Positions 50,730 to 58,736 of a stretch of DNA of 64,000 nt are shown here, one piece after another; within the stretch, counting starts at the first letter, position 1, and each line of letters opens with the position of its first letter. The DNA lies in NCBI GenBank assembly GCA_021648845.1, contig JAKJHY010000008.1, forward strand, positions 186,001 through 250,000, in the 5' to 3' direction. This stretch comes from Mycobacterium sp. MBM (GTDB lineage Bacteria > Actinomycetota > Actinomycetes > Mycobacteriales > Mycobacteriaceae). The notes under the pieces were generated by a model. It was given only the letters and a program-made list of their open reading frames with translations. It was not told the origin of the DNA and ran no database searches. The translations under genes were made by a program, and so were the position numbers.

Positions 50730-51812
50730 TCAGCGAAATTCCGGTTGCCACACCTCGTCGACGCGGGCCTGCTCGTCGACGATGGTGATCTGCGGCCATC
50801 GGTCGAACACCGAGCACGGATGCGAGATACCGAGATCGACGATGTCACCGACCGCGATCCCGATGGCATCCGACAGCACGAGATGGTGGTCGAAGATCCT
50901 CTCGGCGCGGGCCCGGGTGCCGAGCACGACGGGAAGTCCGGCGTCGTAGGCGAGTTCGCGTTTGCCCGCGCCGACGACGGCCAGACCCGGCTCGGGTGTG
51001 GACAGCACGGCGGCGCGGACGGTCAGCGCCGCGCGCAGCCCGGCGATCGGCGACACCTGCGCATACGTGCCGTGATCATGGGTGACATAACAGCCCGACC
51101 TCAGCACCGGCCGCACGCGGGGCGCGAGTCGCCCGAGGACGGCGACGACGCGGTCGGGAAACGCCGATCCACCCATGGTGAACACCGGCGTGTCGATCCC
51201 GTCCGCCAGCTCGCCGAGGACGGCGACGGCGAGATCGACGTGTGCGTCGACGGCCGCGAGCGTCACCGCATCACGCTCGTTGCGCTGCACGCCCTCGTAT
51301 CCGCCGACCCCGGCCAGGCGCAGACCGTCTGCGTGATGGCAGTGGGCCGCGACCTCCCTGGCGGTTTGGATGTCCCGTACACCGGTGCGGGCGCCTCCGG
51401 TGCCGACGTCGACGATGACGCCGAGGGGATTGCCGGTCCCGGCCATCGCCCGGTGCGCCCGGTCGACCCCGGCTGCGGAGTCCACGAACACGTAGAGCTG
51501 CAGGTCGGTCACCGTATCGAGCCAGCCACGGAGCCGGGCCAGGTCGTGCTCGGTGACGACCTCGTTGGCGATCAGGATGCGACGCAACCCCCAGCGCAGT
51601 GCCACCGCCGCCTGGGTCACCGTGGCGACCGTGACACCCCAGGCCCCGGCCGCGATCTGGCGCTCGACGATGGGGCGCGTCATCGTGGTCTTGATGTGCG
51701 GGCACAGCAACCAGCCCTGCGTCCGGCACCACCGCGACATCAGTGTGATGTTGTGCTCCAGCGCCGCAAGGTCCAACCGAAGCTGCGGTATCTCGTGGTC
51801 GATACCGGCCAC
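50730..51812 (-). CDS. PLP-dependent D-amino-acid enzyme of the D-threonine aldolase / D-serine dehydratase family
   Basis: The product is 360 aa from the GTG at 51812. It is a fold-type III (alanine racemase-like) enzyme. Lys41 in PHIKTTMTR is the PLP lysine, and the C-terminal SHPCSVFDRW supplies the His/Cys zinc site of the D-serine dehydratase-like domain. It starts nine bases after the dehydrogenase gene. Its place in a urate operon is odd; it may act on an amino acid or hydroxy-amino acid derived from later allantoin metabolism. The substrate is not known. Confidence 0.78.
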   Translation of the reverse strand: MAGIDHEIPQLRLDLAALEHNITLMSRWCRTQGWLLCPHIKTTMTRPIVERQIAAGAWGVTVATVTQAAVALRWGLRRILIANEVVTEHDLARLRGWLDTVTDLQLYVFVDSAAGVDRAHRAMAGTGNPLGVIVDVGTGGARTGVRDIQTAREVAAHCHHADGLRLAGVGGYEGVQRNERDAVTLAAVDAHVDLAVAVLGELADGIDTPVFTMGGSAFPDRVVAVLGRLAPRVRPVLRSGCYVTHDHGTYAQVSPIAGLRAALTVRAAVLSTPEPGLAVVGAGKRELAYDAGLPVVLGTRARAERIFDHHLVLSDAIGIAVGDIVDLGISHPCSVFDRWPQITIVDEQARVDEVWQPEFR

Positions 51813-51820
51813 CGTACGGC

Positions 51821-52933
51821 TCAGTGATCGTGCAGGATCACCCCGCGGATATTGCGGCCGTCGCGCATGTCCTGGTAGCCCTCGTTGACCTCGGCGAGTT
51901 TGTACTCGTGGGTGACGGTCTCGTCGAGCAGCAGCTTGCCCTCCCGGTACAGCGACAGCAGCCGCGGGATGTCGGCGCGCGGGTTCGCCTCGCCGTACAG
52001 GCTGCCCAGCAGCCGCTTCTGGAACAGCGTGAACATCATCATGCCCAGGGTCGGGGAGTTGTCGGTCATCGAGGACAGCGCCGTCATCACCACCGCGCCG
52101 CCCTTGCGGATGATGTTGGCGGCCTCCTCCACCATCGCGCCCTCCAACAGCCCGACGGTCAGGATCGCCGAGTCGGCCATCACCCCCTTGGTGAGGTCGG
52201 CAACCAATGCGGTGGCCTCTTCCATGGAGGTGGCGAAGTGGGTGGCACCGAACCGGAAAGCCAAGTCCCGCTTGGCTTCCACCGGCTCGACGACGATGAT
52301 CTTCTCGGCGCCGGCCAGCCGCGCGCCCTGTACGGCGCCGCTGCCGATACCGCCGAGGCCGATGATGACCACGGTGTCGCCGGGGGAGACGTCGGCGGTG
52401 TTGACTGCCGAGCCCCAGCCGGTCGTGACGCCGCAGCCCAGCAGGCAGGCCCGCGACAGCGGAATGTCGTCGTCGATCTTGACGATGGATGCCTCGGGCA
52501 CGGAGCCGTACTGGGAGAACGTCCCGACGAATGCCATCGCCCCGATGTTCTGGCCGCGCGCCCGGCGCCGATAGGTGCCGTCGACCTGGGTGCCGGCCAT
52601 GATCAATGCGCCGAGATCGCACAGGTTCTGGTGACCGGTGGAACAGAACCGGCACCGCCCGCAGGCCGGCAGGAACGAGGCGACCACGTGATCGCCCGGG
52701 GACAGCCCGGTGACGCCGGGGCCGACCTCGCGCACGATCCCGGCGCCCTCGTGGCCGCCGATCAGGGGCAGTGGGGCGGCCAGGTCGCCGGTACGGATGT
52801 GCTCGTCGGAGTGGCACAGCCCGGTCGCCTCCCAGGAGACCAGGACCTCGCCGTCACCCGGCGGATCGAGATCGATCTCCTCCACGGTCCAGTCGCCGCC
52901 GTACTCCCACAGAATCGCCGCGTTGGTCTTCAT
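51821..52933 (-). CDS. NDMA-dependent (mycofactocin-linked) alcohol dehydrogenase
   Basis: The product is 370 aa from the ATG at 52933. It is a zinc medium-chain dehydrogenase. The catalytic zinc residues are Cys40 in GLCHSDEH, His in GGHEGAG and a later Cys (LLGCGVTTGWG). The structural zinc site is CGRCRFCSTGHQNLC, and GLGGIGSGA binds nucleotide. This subfamily holds NAD tightly and needs mycofactocin or artificial NDMA as electron acceptor. It is the first gene of the run that ends with hpxO, so it may be co-induced with purine catabolism. Confidence 0.87.
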   Translation of the reverse strand: MKTNAAILWEYGGDWTVEEIDLDPPGDGEVLVSWEATGLCHSDEHIRTGDLAAPLPLIGGHEGAGIVREVGPGVTGLSPGDHVVASFLPACGRCRFCSTGHQNLCDLGALIMAGTQVDGTYRRRARGQNIGAMAFVGTFSQYGSVPEASIVKIDDDIPLSRACLLGCGVTTGWGSAVNTADVSPGDTVVIIGLGGIGSGAVQGARLAGAEKIIVVEPVEAKRDLAFRFGATHFATSMEEATALVADLTKGVMADSAILTVGLLEGAMVEEAANIIRKGGAVVMTALSSMTDNSPTLGMMMFTLFQKRLLGSLYGEANPRADIPRLLSLYREGKLLLDETVTHEYKLAEVNEGYQDMRDGRNIRGVILHDH

Positions 52934-52993
52934 ATCTGGCGAGTGTAGGAATGCATGGCGGGCGCTGAGCCGTTTTCGCGGGGTTACCCGTCG

Positions 52994-53035
52994 GGCCCAA
53001 CACATCAGGCCCAACACATCAGGCCCTTCTCATCA
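52994..53035 (+). repeat. Three 14-bp tandem repeats upstream of the alcohol dehydrogenase
   Basis: GGCCCAACACATCA occurs twice in succession (52994-53021), followed by a changed copy GGCCCTTCTCATCA (53022-53035). The last copy supplies the stop codon of the membrane-protein gene. The block lies 61 bases upstream of the dehydrogenase start. Confidence 0.9.
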
Positions 53036-53767
53036 GGCCGTGGTGGATACCAGCGCCAGGCCGGTGAACGCGACGATCCAGCTGGCGAAGCTACCCACCA
53101 GGAAGTACTCGGTGACATCGTCGATGCCGACCCGGCCGGCGTCCGGGTCGCGTTTGGCGCTGATCTCCGGGAACCGGATGATGCTCTTGGCGGCCACCAC
53201 GGCCGTGGCCAGCGTGAGCTGTCCCGCCAGGCCCAGTCCCACGATCAGCAGCCGTTCCATCGAGCCGAGCAACCTGCCGCCTTTGAGCTGATCCGACGGT
53301 TGCGGCTGGCCAGCGGGTTTGACCGCGCCCACCGAGGCCAGGATCAGCCGCACCACCTGGTTGGCGGTGGACACCTGCACCGCCAGGACGCCCAGCGCCA
53401 TCAGGGCCAGGTCGGCCGGTACCGATGCGCCGACCCAGACCAGCCATTGGCCGATCAGTCCGCCGGCTTCGGATGGCAAGCCGGACAACAGGATCGACGC
53501 GCCGACTCCGGCCCCGAGGATCAGCAGTGGACGGGCCTGCCGGGTGCCGGCCCGATCGGCTCGTTCGGACTCGACAAGCCAGCCCGCACCGACGATCGAG
53601 GCCAAGGCCAGCAGTGCCAGGTCGGCGGTCCGCCACATGCCCGCGAGCATGGCCCCGGCGACGAGCGTGCCGACACACAACACCGGCGGCAGCCACCTGC
53701 TGCCGGCCGGACGGCGCACCATATCGCCGATGCCGACAGCGACCAGCAGCAGTGCGAGCAAGCTCAT
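53033..53767 (-). CDS. Membrane protein coupled to a SatD-like gene
   Basis: The product is 244 aa, with about six hydrophobic segments, including an N-terminal LLALLLVAVGIGD helix and a final WIVAFTGLALVSTTA helix. A charged loop of about 35 residues lies around positions 150-185. It overlaps the SatD-like gene by 4 bases (ATGA), as in SatD/membrane-partner pairs. The function is unknown. Confidence 0.7.
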   Translation of the reverse strand: MSLLALLLVAVGIGDMVRRPAGSRWLPPVLCVGTLVAGAMLAGMWRTADLALLALASIVGAGWLVESERADRAGTRQARPLLILGAGVGASILLSGLPSEAGGLIGQWLVWVGASVPADLALMALGVLAVQVSTANQVVRLILASVGAVKPAGQPQPSDQLKGGRLLGSMERLLIVGLGLAGQLTLATAVVAAKSIIRFPEISAKRDPDAGRVGIDDVTEYFLVGSFASWIVAFTGLALVSTTA

Positions 53768-54387
53768 CTGATCTCCGAAAGAGATTGCGAGGCGACGACG
53801 ATGAGGTCCAAACCGTCCCGTCCGGCGCGCTGTGAGATCGCCGACGGGCTGATCTGCTCGTCGGTGGCGAGCTCCTTTTTGGTCTTGCCCGACATTAGGC
53901 CTCGCAGGATGCGGACGGATCGTTCATCCAGCGATCCAAACATGTGGTCCCGACACATCAGCGCCGCGTTGACGGCGTCGGCGGGCGGCCCCGTCGGGCC
54001 ATCGTTGCGGTAGGTGATGCGCACCAGGGCGAGGCCGGGCTGGCGTTGTGCCTCGGCGGTCCATTCGATGGCCGCCCGGGCCGCCCACCAGCCGGGCCCG
54101 TCCTGGATGCCGGTCTTCTCGTCGAGGACGTTCACCGCGCCCCAGCCGATCCCGAAGCGGACGTCGATGTCCGGGGCGAGCGCCAGGCGTAGCGTCCAGG
54201 CCGCGGCAAGAGCGCCGCCGAGGTGTGGATAGCTGCCTTGGAACTCGTCTCCGACGGTGATCGAGGGTGGGTCGTCGGCAGCGTCGGCGACGGCGCGCAG
54301 GGCGGCGGCCAGCTCGCGGTGTAGTGCCCGACGATCGTCTGCGCGTCGTGACCCGACGACGTCACCGATGAGGGTGGCACGCTCCAT
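53764..54387 (-). CDS. SatD family protein with C-terminal HTH
   Basis: The product is 207 aa. The N-terminal part (IGDVVGSRRADDR, GDEFQGSYPHLGGALAAAWTLRLAL, GIGWGAVNVLDEKTGIQDGPGWWAAR) is the SatD domain. Residues near 160-205 form a helix-turn-helix (MSGKTKKELATDEQISPSAISQRAGRDGLDLI). Two palindromes in the first 47 bases upstream may be its own operators. The partner membrane protein is translated right after it. The process controlled is not known. Confidence 0.75.
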   Translation of the reverse strand: MERATLIGDVVGSRRADDRRALHRELAAALRAVADAADDPPSITVGDEFQGSYPHLGGALAAAWTLRLALAPDIDVRFGIGWGAVNVLDEKTGIQDGPGWWAARAAIEWTAEAQRQPGLALVRITYRNDGPTGPPADAVNAALMCRDHMFGSLDERSVRILRGLMSGKTKKELATDEQISPSAISQRAGRDGLDLIVVASQSLSEIR

Positions 54388-54434
54388 GTGAAGAGTATAG
54401 CTTCACTTGGACTTTATGAAGCTATTTACTTCAT
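54388..54434. promoter_or_regulatory. Twin palindromic operators before the SatD-like gene
   Basis: GTGAAG-N7-CTTCAC (54388-54406) and ATGAAG-N7-CTTCAT (54416-54434) have the same architecture with centres 28 bases apart. The first abuts the start codon, and the second reaches the stop of ipdC. The whole segment is unusually AT-rich. Confidence 0.75.
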
Positions 54435-55507
54435 TGCGGTTGGATGAAGGCTGACGCTTCAGTGAGCCGTGCGACGGCGTCGTCGACGATCCGCGGCACG
54501 AGTTCGGCACATGACGGCAGATCGTCGAGGATGCCGGCGACCTGACCGGAGGCCAGCACCCCGGCATCGGTGTTGCCCTCGACCAGGCCCGCCTTGAGCA
54601 GCATCGGGGTATTGGCCGCCATGACGACTTGCGACCAGGTCAGATCCTTGCCGTGCCGCATGGCAAGACCGTCGGTGATCATCGACTTCCAGGTCATGCC
54701 GGACAGCTTCTTGAATTTTTGCGCATTGCCCACCGCGGCGGCGAAACCGCGTACCGGAGAACCGCTCTCCAACTTTTCCACCAGGCCGGTGCGCAGCACC
54801 CGGTGTGGCATCCCGTCGACCCGGGTGGACACCACGGTCCCGTCCAGCGCGGCCTGCAGGTAGCGCTGTTTGACCGCATCCGGGACGGTCGAATCCGAGG
54901 TGAGCAGGAAACGGGTGCCCATCGCCACGCCGGCGGCGCCGTAGGACAGCGCGGCGGCCAGACCGCGGCCATCGAAGAAACCGCCCGCGGCGATGACCGG
55001 CATGCCGGTGTCGGCGACGGCATCGAGGACCGAGGGCAGCAGCAGGGTGGTGGCGATCGGACCGGTATGGCCGCCGCCCTCGCCGCCCTGCACGATCACC
55101 GCGTCCGCACCCCAGCCGGCCACCTTCTTGGCGTGCTTGGCCAGGCCGACCGACGGGATCACCACCACCCCGGCCTCTTTCAGCCTGGCGATCAGGTCGG
55201 GCTTGGGAGCAAGAGCGAAGGAGGCGACTTTGACTCCTTCGCGGATCAGGAGGTCGACGCGGTCTCCTGCGTCGCCGGCGTCGGCACGGATGTTGATGCC
55301 GAACGGTTTGTCGGTCGCGGCCTTGACCTTGGTGACGGCGGTCTGCAGTTCGGCCAGCGTCATCGTTGCCGAGGCCAGGATGCCCAGACCGCCCGCGTTG
55401 GACGTCGCAGCCACCAGCCGTGCCCCGGCCACCCAGCCCATACCGGTCTGCACGACGGGATGCTCGATGCCGACCAGTTCGGTCAGCGGCGTGGTGAGCT
55501 TGCCCAT
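54431..55507 (-). CDS. ipdC: IpdC, FMN-dependent enoyl-CoA reductase-type enzyme
   Basis: The product is 358 aa, nearly the length of Rv3553. It has the nitronate-monooxygenase/2-nitropropane-dioxygenase fold: QTGMGWVAG, IVQGGEGGGHTG and AAGGFFDGRGLAAAL bind FMN and phosphate. In the steroid pathway IpdC reduces a ring intermediate before EchA20/IpdAB opens it. Order ipdC-ipdB-ipdA-echA20 from 3' to 5' matches M. tuberculosis Rv3553-Rv3550. The block is read from the KstR2 box at 57919. Confidence 0.9.
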   Translation of the reverse strand: MGKLTTPLTELVGIEHPVVQTGMGWVAGARLVAATSNAGGLGILASATMTLAELQTAVTKVKAATDKPFGINIRADAGDAGDRVDLLIREGVKVASFALAPKPDLIARLKEAGVVVIPSVGLAKHAKKVAGWGADAVIVQGGEGGGHTGPIATTLLLPSVLDAVADTGMPVIAAGGFFDGRGLAAALSYGAAGVAMGTRFLLTSDSTVPDAVKQRYLQAALDGTVVSTRVDGMPHRVLRTGLVEKLESGSPVRGFAAAVGNAQKFKKLSGMTWKSMITDGLAMRHGKDLTWSQVVMAANTPMLLKAGLVEGNTDAGVLASGQVAGILDDLPSCAELVPRIVDDAVARLTEASAFIQPQ

Positions 55508-55510
55508 GAT

Positions 55511-56266
55511 CTAAACCTTCACTACTTTCACTTCGCGGTCCCTCAATCCTGTCGGATCGATGACCTCGCGCAGCAGGCGCTGCTCCTCGGCATCGGGCAG
55601 TCGCGTCGTCTCGGCGGTGTCGAGCCCGTGCACCTCGAACGAGGTGTTCTCGGCGACCTGATCGGGTTCGACACCCGGATGTAGCGACACGGCCCGCATC
55701 TGATGGTCGGGGCCGTTGAAGTCGAAGACGCCCAGATTGCTGACCACCCGGTAGATGTCGGCGAACCGGAACGCGGGATTGGCGGGATCGATCTTGTCCC
55801 AGCCGATCCCGGACACGATGTCCACCTTGTCGCAGAACACCCGCGTGGAGTGGTTGCCCACGAAGTAGCTCGTGGCGTGGTTGATGGTGTTGCCGGGGGC
55901 ACCTCGCACGCCGAACATCTGGCGGGTCGGGTGTTGGATCGGCCCGAACGCCGACAGATTCTGGTTGCCGTAGCGGTCGATCTGGTTGGCCCCCATCACC
56001 ACATGGCGGCGCCCCCAGGCCAGGGTCTCGAAAACCCGGCCGAACGGCATCCAGCCCTCGATGGCCGCCGGAGCGCCGATGGCCGGCGTGTCGGCGATGA
56101 TGCGGGCCTCCCCGTCGGTGAGCACGATATCGGGGGAGAAGGTCAGCCGGGCCAACCGGGCGCCGATCTGCACGATGGTGGTCATGGGCGAGACCATGAT
56201 CTCGCCGGCATCGCGGAACAGCTCGGCGCACGCGACGGCGCACACCTCGGCACGGGTCACGGACAT
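55511..56266 (-). CDS. ipdB: COCHEA-CoA hydrolase subunit IpdB
   Basis: The product is 251 aa from the ATG at 56266, which overlaps the ipdA stop; a GTG one codon upstream is possible. It is a CoA-transferase family I-like beta subunit with GQIGARLARLTF-like, LTDGEARIIADTP, VMGANQIDRYGNQN and GVRGAPGNTINHATSYFVGNHS. With IpdA it hydrolyses the last steroid ring as its CoA ester. Confidence 0.92.
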   Translation of the reverse strand: MSVTRAEVCAVACAELFRDAGEIMVSPMTTIVQIGARLARLTFSPDIVLTDGEARIIADTPAIGAPAAIEGWMPFGRVFETLAWGRRHVVMGANQIDRYGNQNLSAFGPIQHPTRQMFGVRGAPGNTINHATSYFVGNHSTRVFCDKVDIVSGIGWDKIDPANPAFRFADIYRVVSNLGVFDFNGPDHQMRAVSLHPGVEPDQVAENTSFEVHGLDTAETTRLPDAEEQRLLREVIDPTGLRDREVKVVKV

Positions 56267-57132
56267 CACGCCTGGTCCTCCTTGAATTTGCGCACGGCGG
56301 CCTGGTAGTCGGCCTCTGTGCCCGACAGGTAGGTCTTGACGAAATCGGCCCAGGTCTCGTCTGAGCCGGCGGCTTCGGCATAGTGCCGCTGGAACTTCTC
56401 GTCGCGGCGATAATCGGGTTCGTTCGTGGTGAAGTGCGCGCCGTTGGGAGCTTCCACGACGCTGTCGACCATCATCCGGTTGATCAGCAGCTGCTGCGGC
56501 ACAACCGAACTCACCAGCTCCTCGGTGGACACCACCTTCTCGACCGACAGGAAGCGCTGCTCGGCGGACATCAGGAACAGATCGTCGAAGTACGGGTCGA
56601 TGCCGGTGTAAGCGGCGTTGCCACGCTCGTCACCGAGGTTCATGTGGACGAAAGCCGCGTCCAGGTTCAGCGCCGGCATCGCGATGAGTTCCTGGTCGTC
56701 GTAGGGCGATTTGACCGTCTTGAGCTCGTCACCCCAGAAGGCGCGGACATCGCTGCCCAGTCCGGCCCGGATCGGCAGGAACGGCAGGCGTTGTGCGGCA
56801 GCCTGTAGACCGCACCGCAGCATGCCCTCGTCCATCTCACGGGCCTCGATGGCACCGGTGGTGCGGGCCTTGGCAAACCAGGGATCGTAGAACGGCGGCG
56901 AGTCCAGCGACACGAAGCCGTAGTAGACGCGCTTGACCTTGCCCGCCGAACACAACAGACCCAGATCCGGTCCGCCGTAGGTGACCACCGTCAGGTCCTT
57001 GACGTCGGTGCGCAGCAGTGCGCGGATGAAGGCCATCGGCTTGCGCCGCGAGCCCCAGCCGCCGATGCCGATGGTCATCCCGCTCTCGATGGAGGAGACG
57101 GCCTCGTCCAGAGTGGTTCTCTTGTCTGACAT
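56266..57132 (-). CDS. ipdA: COCHEA-CoA hydrolase subunit IpdA
   Basis: The product is 288 aa. It has a CoA-transferase alpha-like sequence with GMTIGIGGWGSRRKPMAF, VTYGGPDLGLLCSAGKV and NLGDERGNAAYTG. IpdA and IpdB form the heteromer that opens the final ring in HIP degradation. It lies two bases after echA20 and overlaps ipdB by the stop/start. Confidence 0.92.
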   Translation of the reverse strand: MSDKRTTLDEAVSSIESGMTIGIGGWGSRRKPMAFIRALLRTDVKDLTVVTYGGPDLGLLCSAGKVKRVYYGFVSLDSPPFYDPWFAKARTTGAIEAREMDEGMLRCGLQAAAQRLPFLPIRAGLGSDVRAFWGDELKTVKSPYDDQELIAMPALNLDAAFVHMNLGDERGNAAYTGIDPYFDDLFLMSAEQRFLSVEKVVSTEELVSSVVPQQLLINRMMVDSVVEAPNGAHFTTNEPDYRRDEKFQRHYAEAAGSDETWADFVKTYLSGTEADYQAAVRKFKEDQA

Positions 57133-57134
57133 AT

Positions 57135-57890
57135 CTATTTGGACCCCTTGTCGGTGCCGGCGAACGCGTCGCGGTGCTCATCGGAAACGCCCGCGAGGTT
57201 CAGCTCGAAGGTGAAGCCCTGCTCCATGCGGTAGCGCGCGGTGACCGGCTGTACGTCGATGAAATTCAGCGCTTCCTTGGCGGCGCGGATCACTCGGGTG
57301 TCCTTGCTGGCGATATCGCGGGCCACCCGCAGCGCGGACTCGTCGAGATCGGCGCGCGGCACCACCTCGTGTACCGACCCGAAATGGTGCAGGGTATTCG
57401 CGTCCACGGTGGCGGCGGTGAAGAACAGTCGGCGCATCAGATGCTGAGGCACCAGCCGGGACAGGTGGGTCGCCGCGCCCAGGGCGCCGCGCTCCACCTC
57501 GGGCAGGCCGAACTTCGCGTCATCGGAGGCGACGATGACATCGGCATTGCCGACCAGGCCGATACCGCCGCCGACGCAGAAGCCGTTGACGGCCGCGACC
57601 ACCGGCACCTCGCACTCGTACACCGCCTTGAATGCGTGGTAGCAGCCGCGGTTGGCGTCGATGAGCGCGGTGAAACCCTCGGTGTTCTGCATCTCTTTGA
57701 TGTCCACGCCGGCGTTGAAGCCGCGGCCTTCGGCCCGCAGGATCACCACGTGGGTGTTGCGGTCACGGCCGGCGGCGGTGATGGCGTCGCCGAGTTCGAA
57801 CCATCCGCGCGACGGGATGGCGTTGACCGGCGGGTAGTTGACGGTGACCGAGACGATGCCCGGTTCGACTGTCGCGGTGGTGATGGTCAT
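57135..57890 (-). CDS. echA20: Ring-opening crotonase EchA20
   Basis: The product is 251 aa from the ATG at 57890 with AGGAAG six bases upstream; a TTG adjoining it is less likely. It is a crotonase-fold enzyme with AEGRGFNAGVDIKEM and VNGFCVGGGIGLVGNADVIVAS forming the CoA oxyanion hole. EchA20 hydrolyses a carbon-carbon bond of HIEC-CoA to give the IpdAB substrate. First gene of the minus-strand operon. Confidence 0.9.
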   Translation of the reverse strand: MTITTATVEPGIVSVTVNYPPVNAIPSRGWFELGDAITAAGRDRNTHVVILRAEGRGFNAGVDIKEMQNTEGFTALIDANRGCYHAFKAVYECEVPVVAAVNGFCVGGGIGLVGNADVIVASDDAKFGLPEVERGALGAATHLSRLVPQHLMRRLFFTAATVDANTLHHFGSVHEVVPRADLDESALRVARDIASKDTRVIRAAKEALNFIDVQPVTARYRMEQGFTFELNLAGVSDEHRDAFAGTDKGSK

Positions 57891-57918
57891 CAATCACTTC
57901 CTGGAGGGGTCGCTACCT

Positions 57919-57934
57919 AAGCAAGCACTTGCTT
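57919..57934. promoter_or_regulatory. KstR2 operator between echA20 and the Rv3549c-like SDR
   Basis: AAGCAAGCACTTGCTT is a perfect palindrome and the best KstR2 site in the window. It lies 28 bases from echA20 and 14 bases from the divergent SDR. Confidence 0.95.
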
Positions 57935-57948
57935 GGTACGCTAGCACA

Positions 57949-58722
57949 GTGACTGACGCGGCTGGAATCAATCTGCAACTCGCGGACCGGGTGGTCCTGG
58001 TGACCGGCGGGGTGCGCGGTGTCGGCGCCGGGATCAGCGCGGTGTTCGCCGCGCAGGGGGCCACCGTGGTGACATGTGCGCGCCGCCCGGTGCCCGAGTC
58101 GCCCTACGAATTCCACCCCTGCGATATCCGCGACGACGATTCCGTGCAGACCCTCATCAAGACGGTCGTCGACGGGCACGGCCGCATCGACGTGGTGGTC
58201 AACAACGCCGGGGGCTCGCCGTACGTGCTCGCCGCCGACGCTTCGGCGAAGTTCAGCACGAAGATCATCGAACTCAACCTGATCGGTGCCCTGTCGGTCT
58301 CCACGCATGCCAATGCCGTGATGCAGAACCAGGATTCGGGCGGTTGCATCATCAACATCTCCAGCGTCAGCGGTCACCGCCCCACGCCGGGCACCGCCGC
58401 CTATGGTGCCGCGAAGGCCGGTATCGACAGTCTCACCGCCACGCTGGCGGTGGAGTGGGCGCCCAAGGTGCGGGTCAACTCGGTGGTCGTCGGCATGGTC
58501 GAGACCGAGCAATCCGAACTGTTCTACGGCGACGCCGACTCGATCGCCGCCATCTCCAAGAACGTGCCCCTGGGGCGTCTGGCCAAACCGGCCGATATCG
58601 GTTGGGCCACAGCGTTCTTGGCATCCGAAGCCGCGTCCTACATCAGCGGTGCGTCGTTACAGGTGCACGGCGGTGGCGAGCCGCCGCACTACCTGTCGAC
58701 CACAACCGCGGACATCAAGTAA
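57949..58722 (+). CDS. SDR family oxidoreductase (Rv3549c-like)
   Basis: The product is 257 aa from a GTG close behind the KstR2 box. SDR motifs are GGVRGVGAGIS, NNAGGS, Ser in INISSVSGHRP and Tyr/Lys in AYGAAKAGIDSL. Its place and sequence correspond to Rv3549c. The substrate is presumably a steroid CoA intermediate, but this has not been established for this gene to my knowledge. It is followed by another SDR after 14 bases. Confidence 0.87.
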   Translation: MTDAAGINLQLADRVVLVTGGVRGVGAGISAVFAAQGATVVTCARRPVPESPYEFHPCDIRDDDSVQTLIKTVVDGHGRIDVVVNNAGGSPYVLAADASAKFSTKIIELNLIGALSVSTHANAVMQNQDSGGCIINISSVSGHRPTPGTAAYGAAKAGIDSLTATLAVEWAPKVRVNSVVVGMVETEQSELFYGDADSIAAISKNVPLGRLAKPADIGWATAFLASEAASYISGASLQVHGGGEPPHYLSTTTADIK

Positions 58723-58736
58723 AAGGAGAAACAACA

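Noticed and set aside
48977..50869. 630-codon open frame on the minus strand
   Set aside because: It is a shifted frame of the permease gene, rich in Arg, Gly and Pro with no membrane helices.
41826..54430. Purine block as a recent foreign island
   Set aside because: GC content and start-codon use look like the rest of the window, and no integrase, tRNA or repeat boundary was seen.
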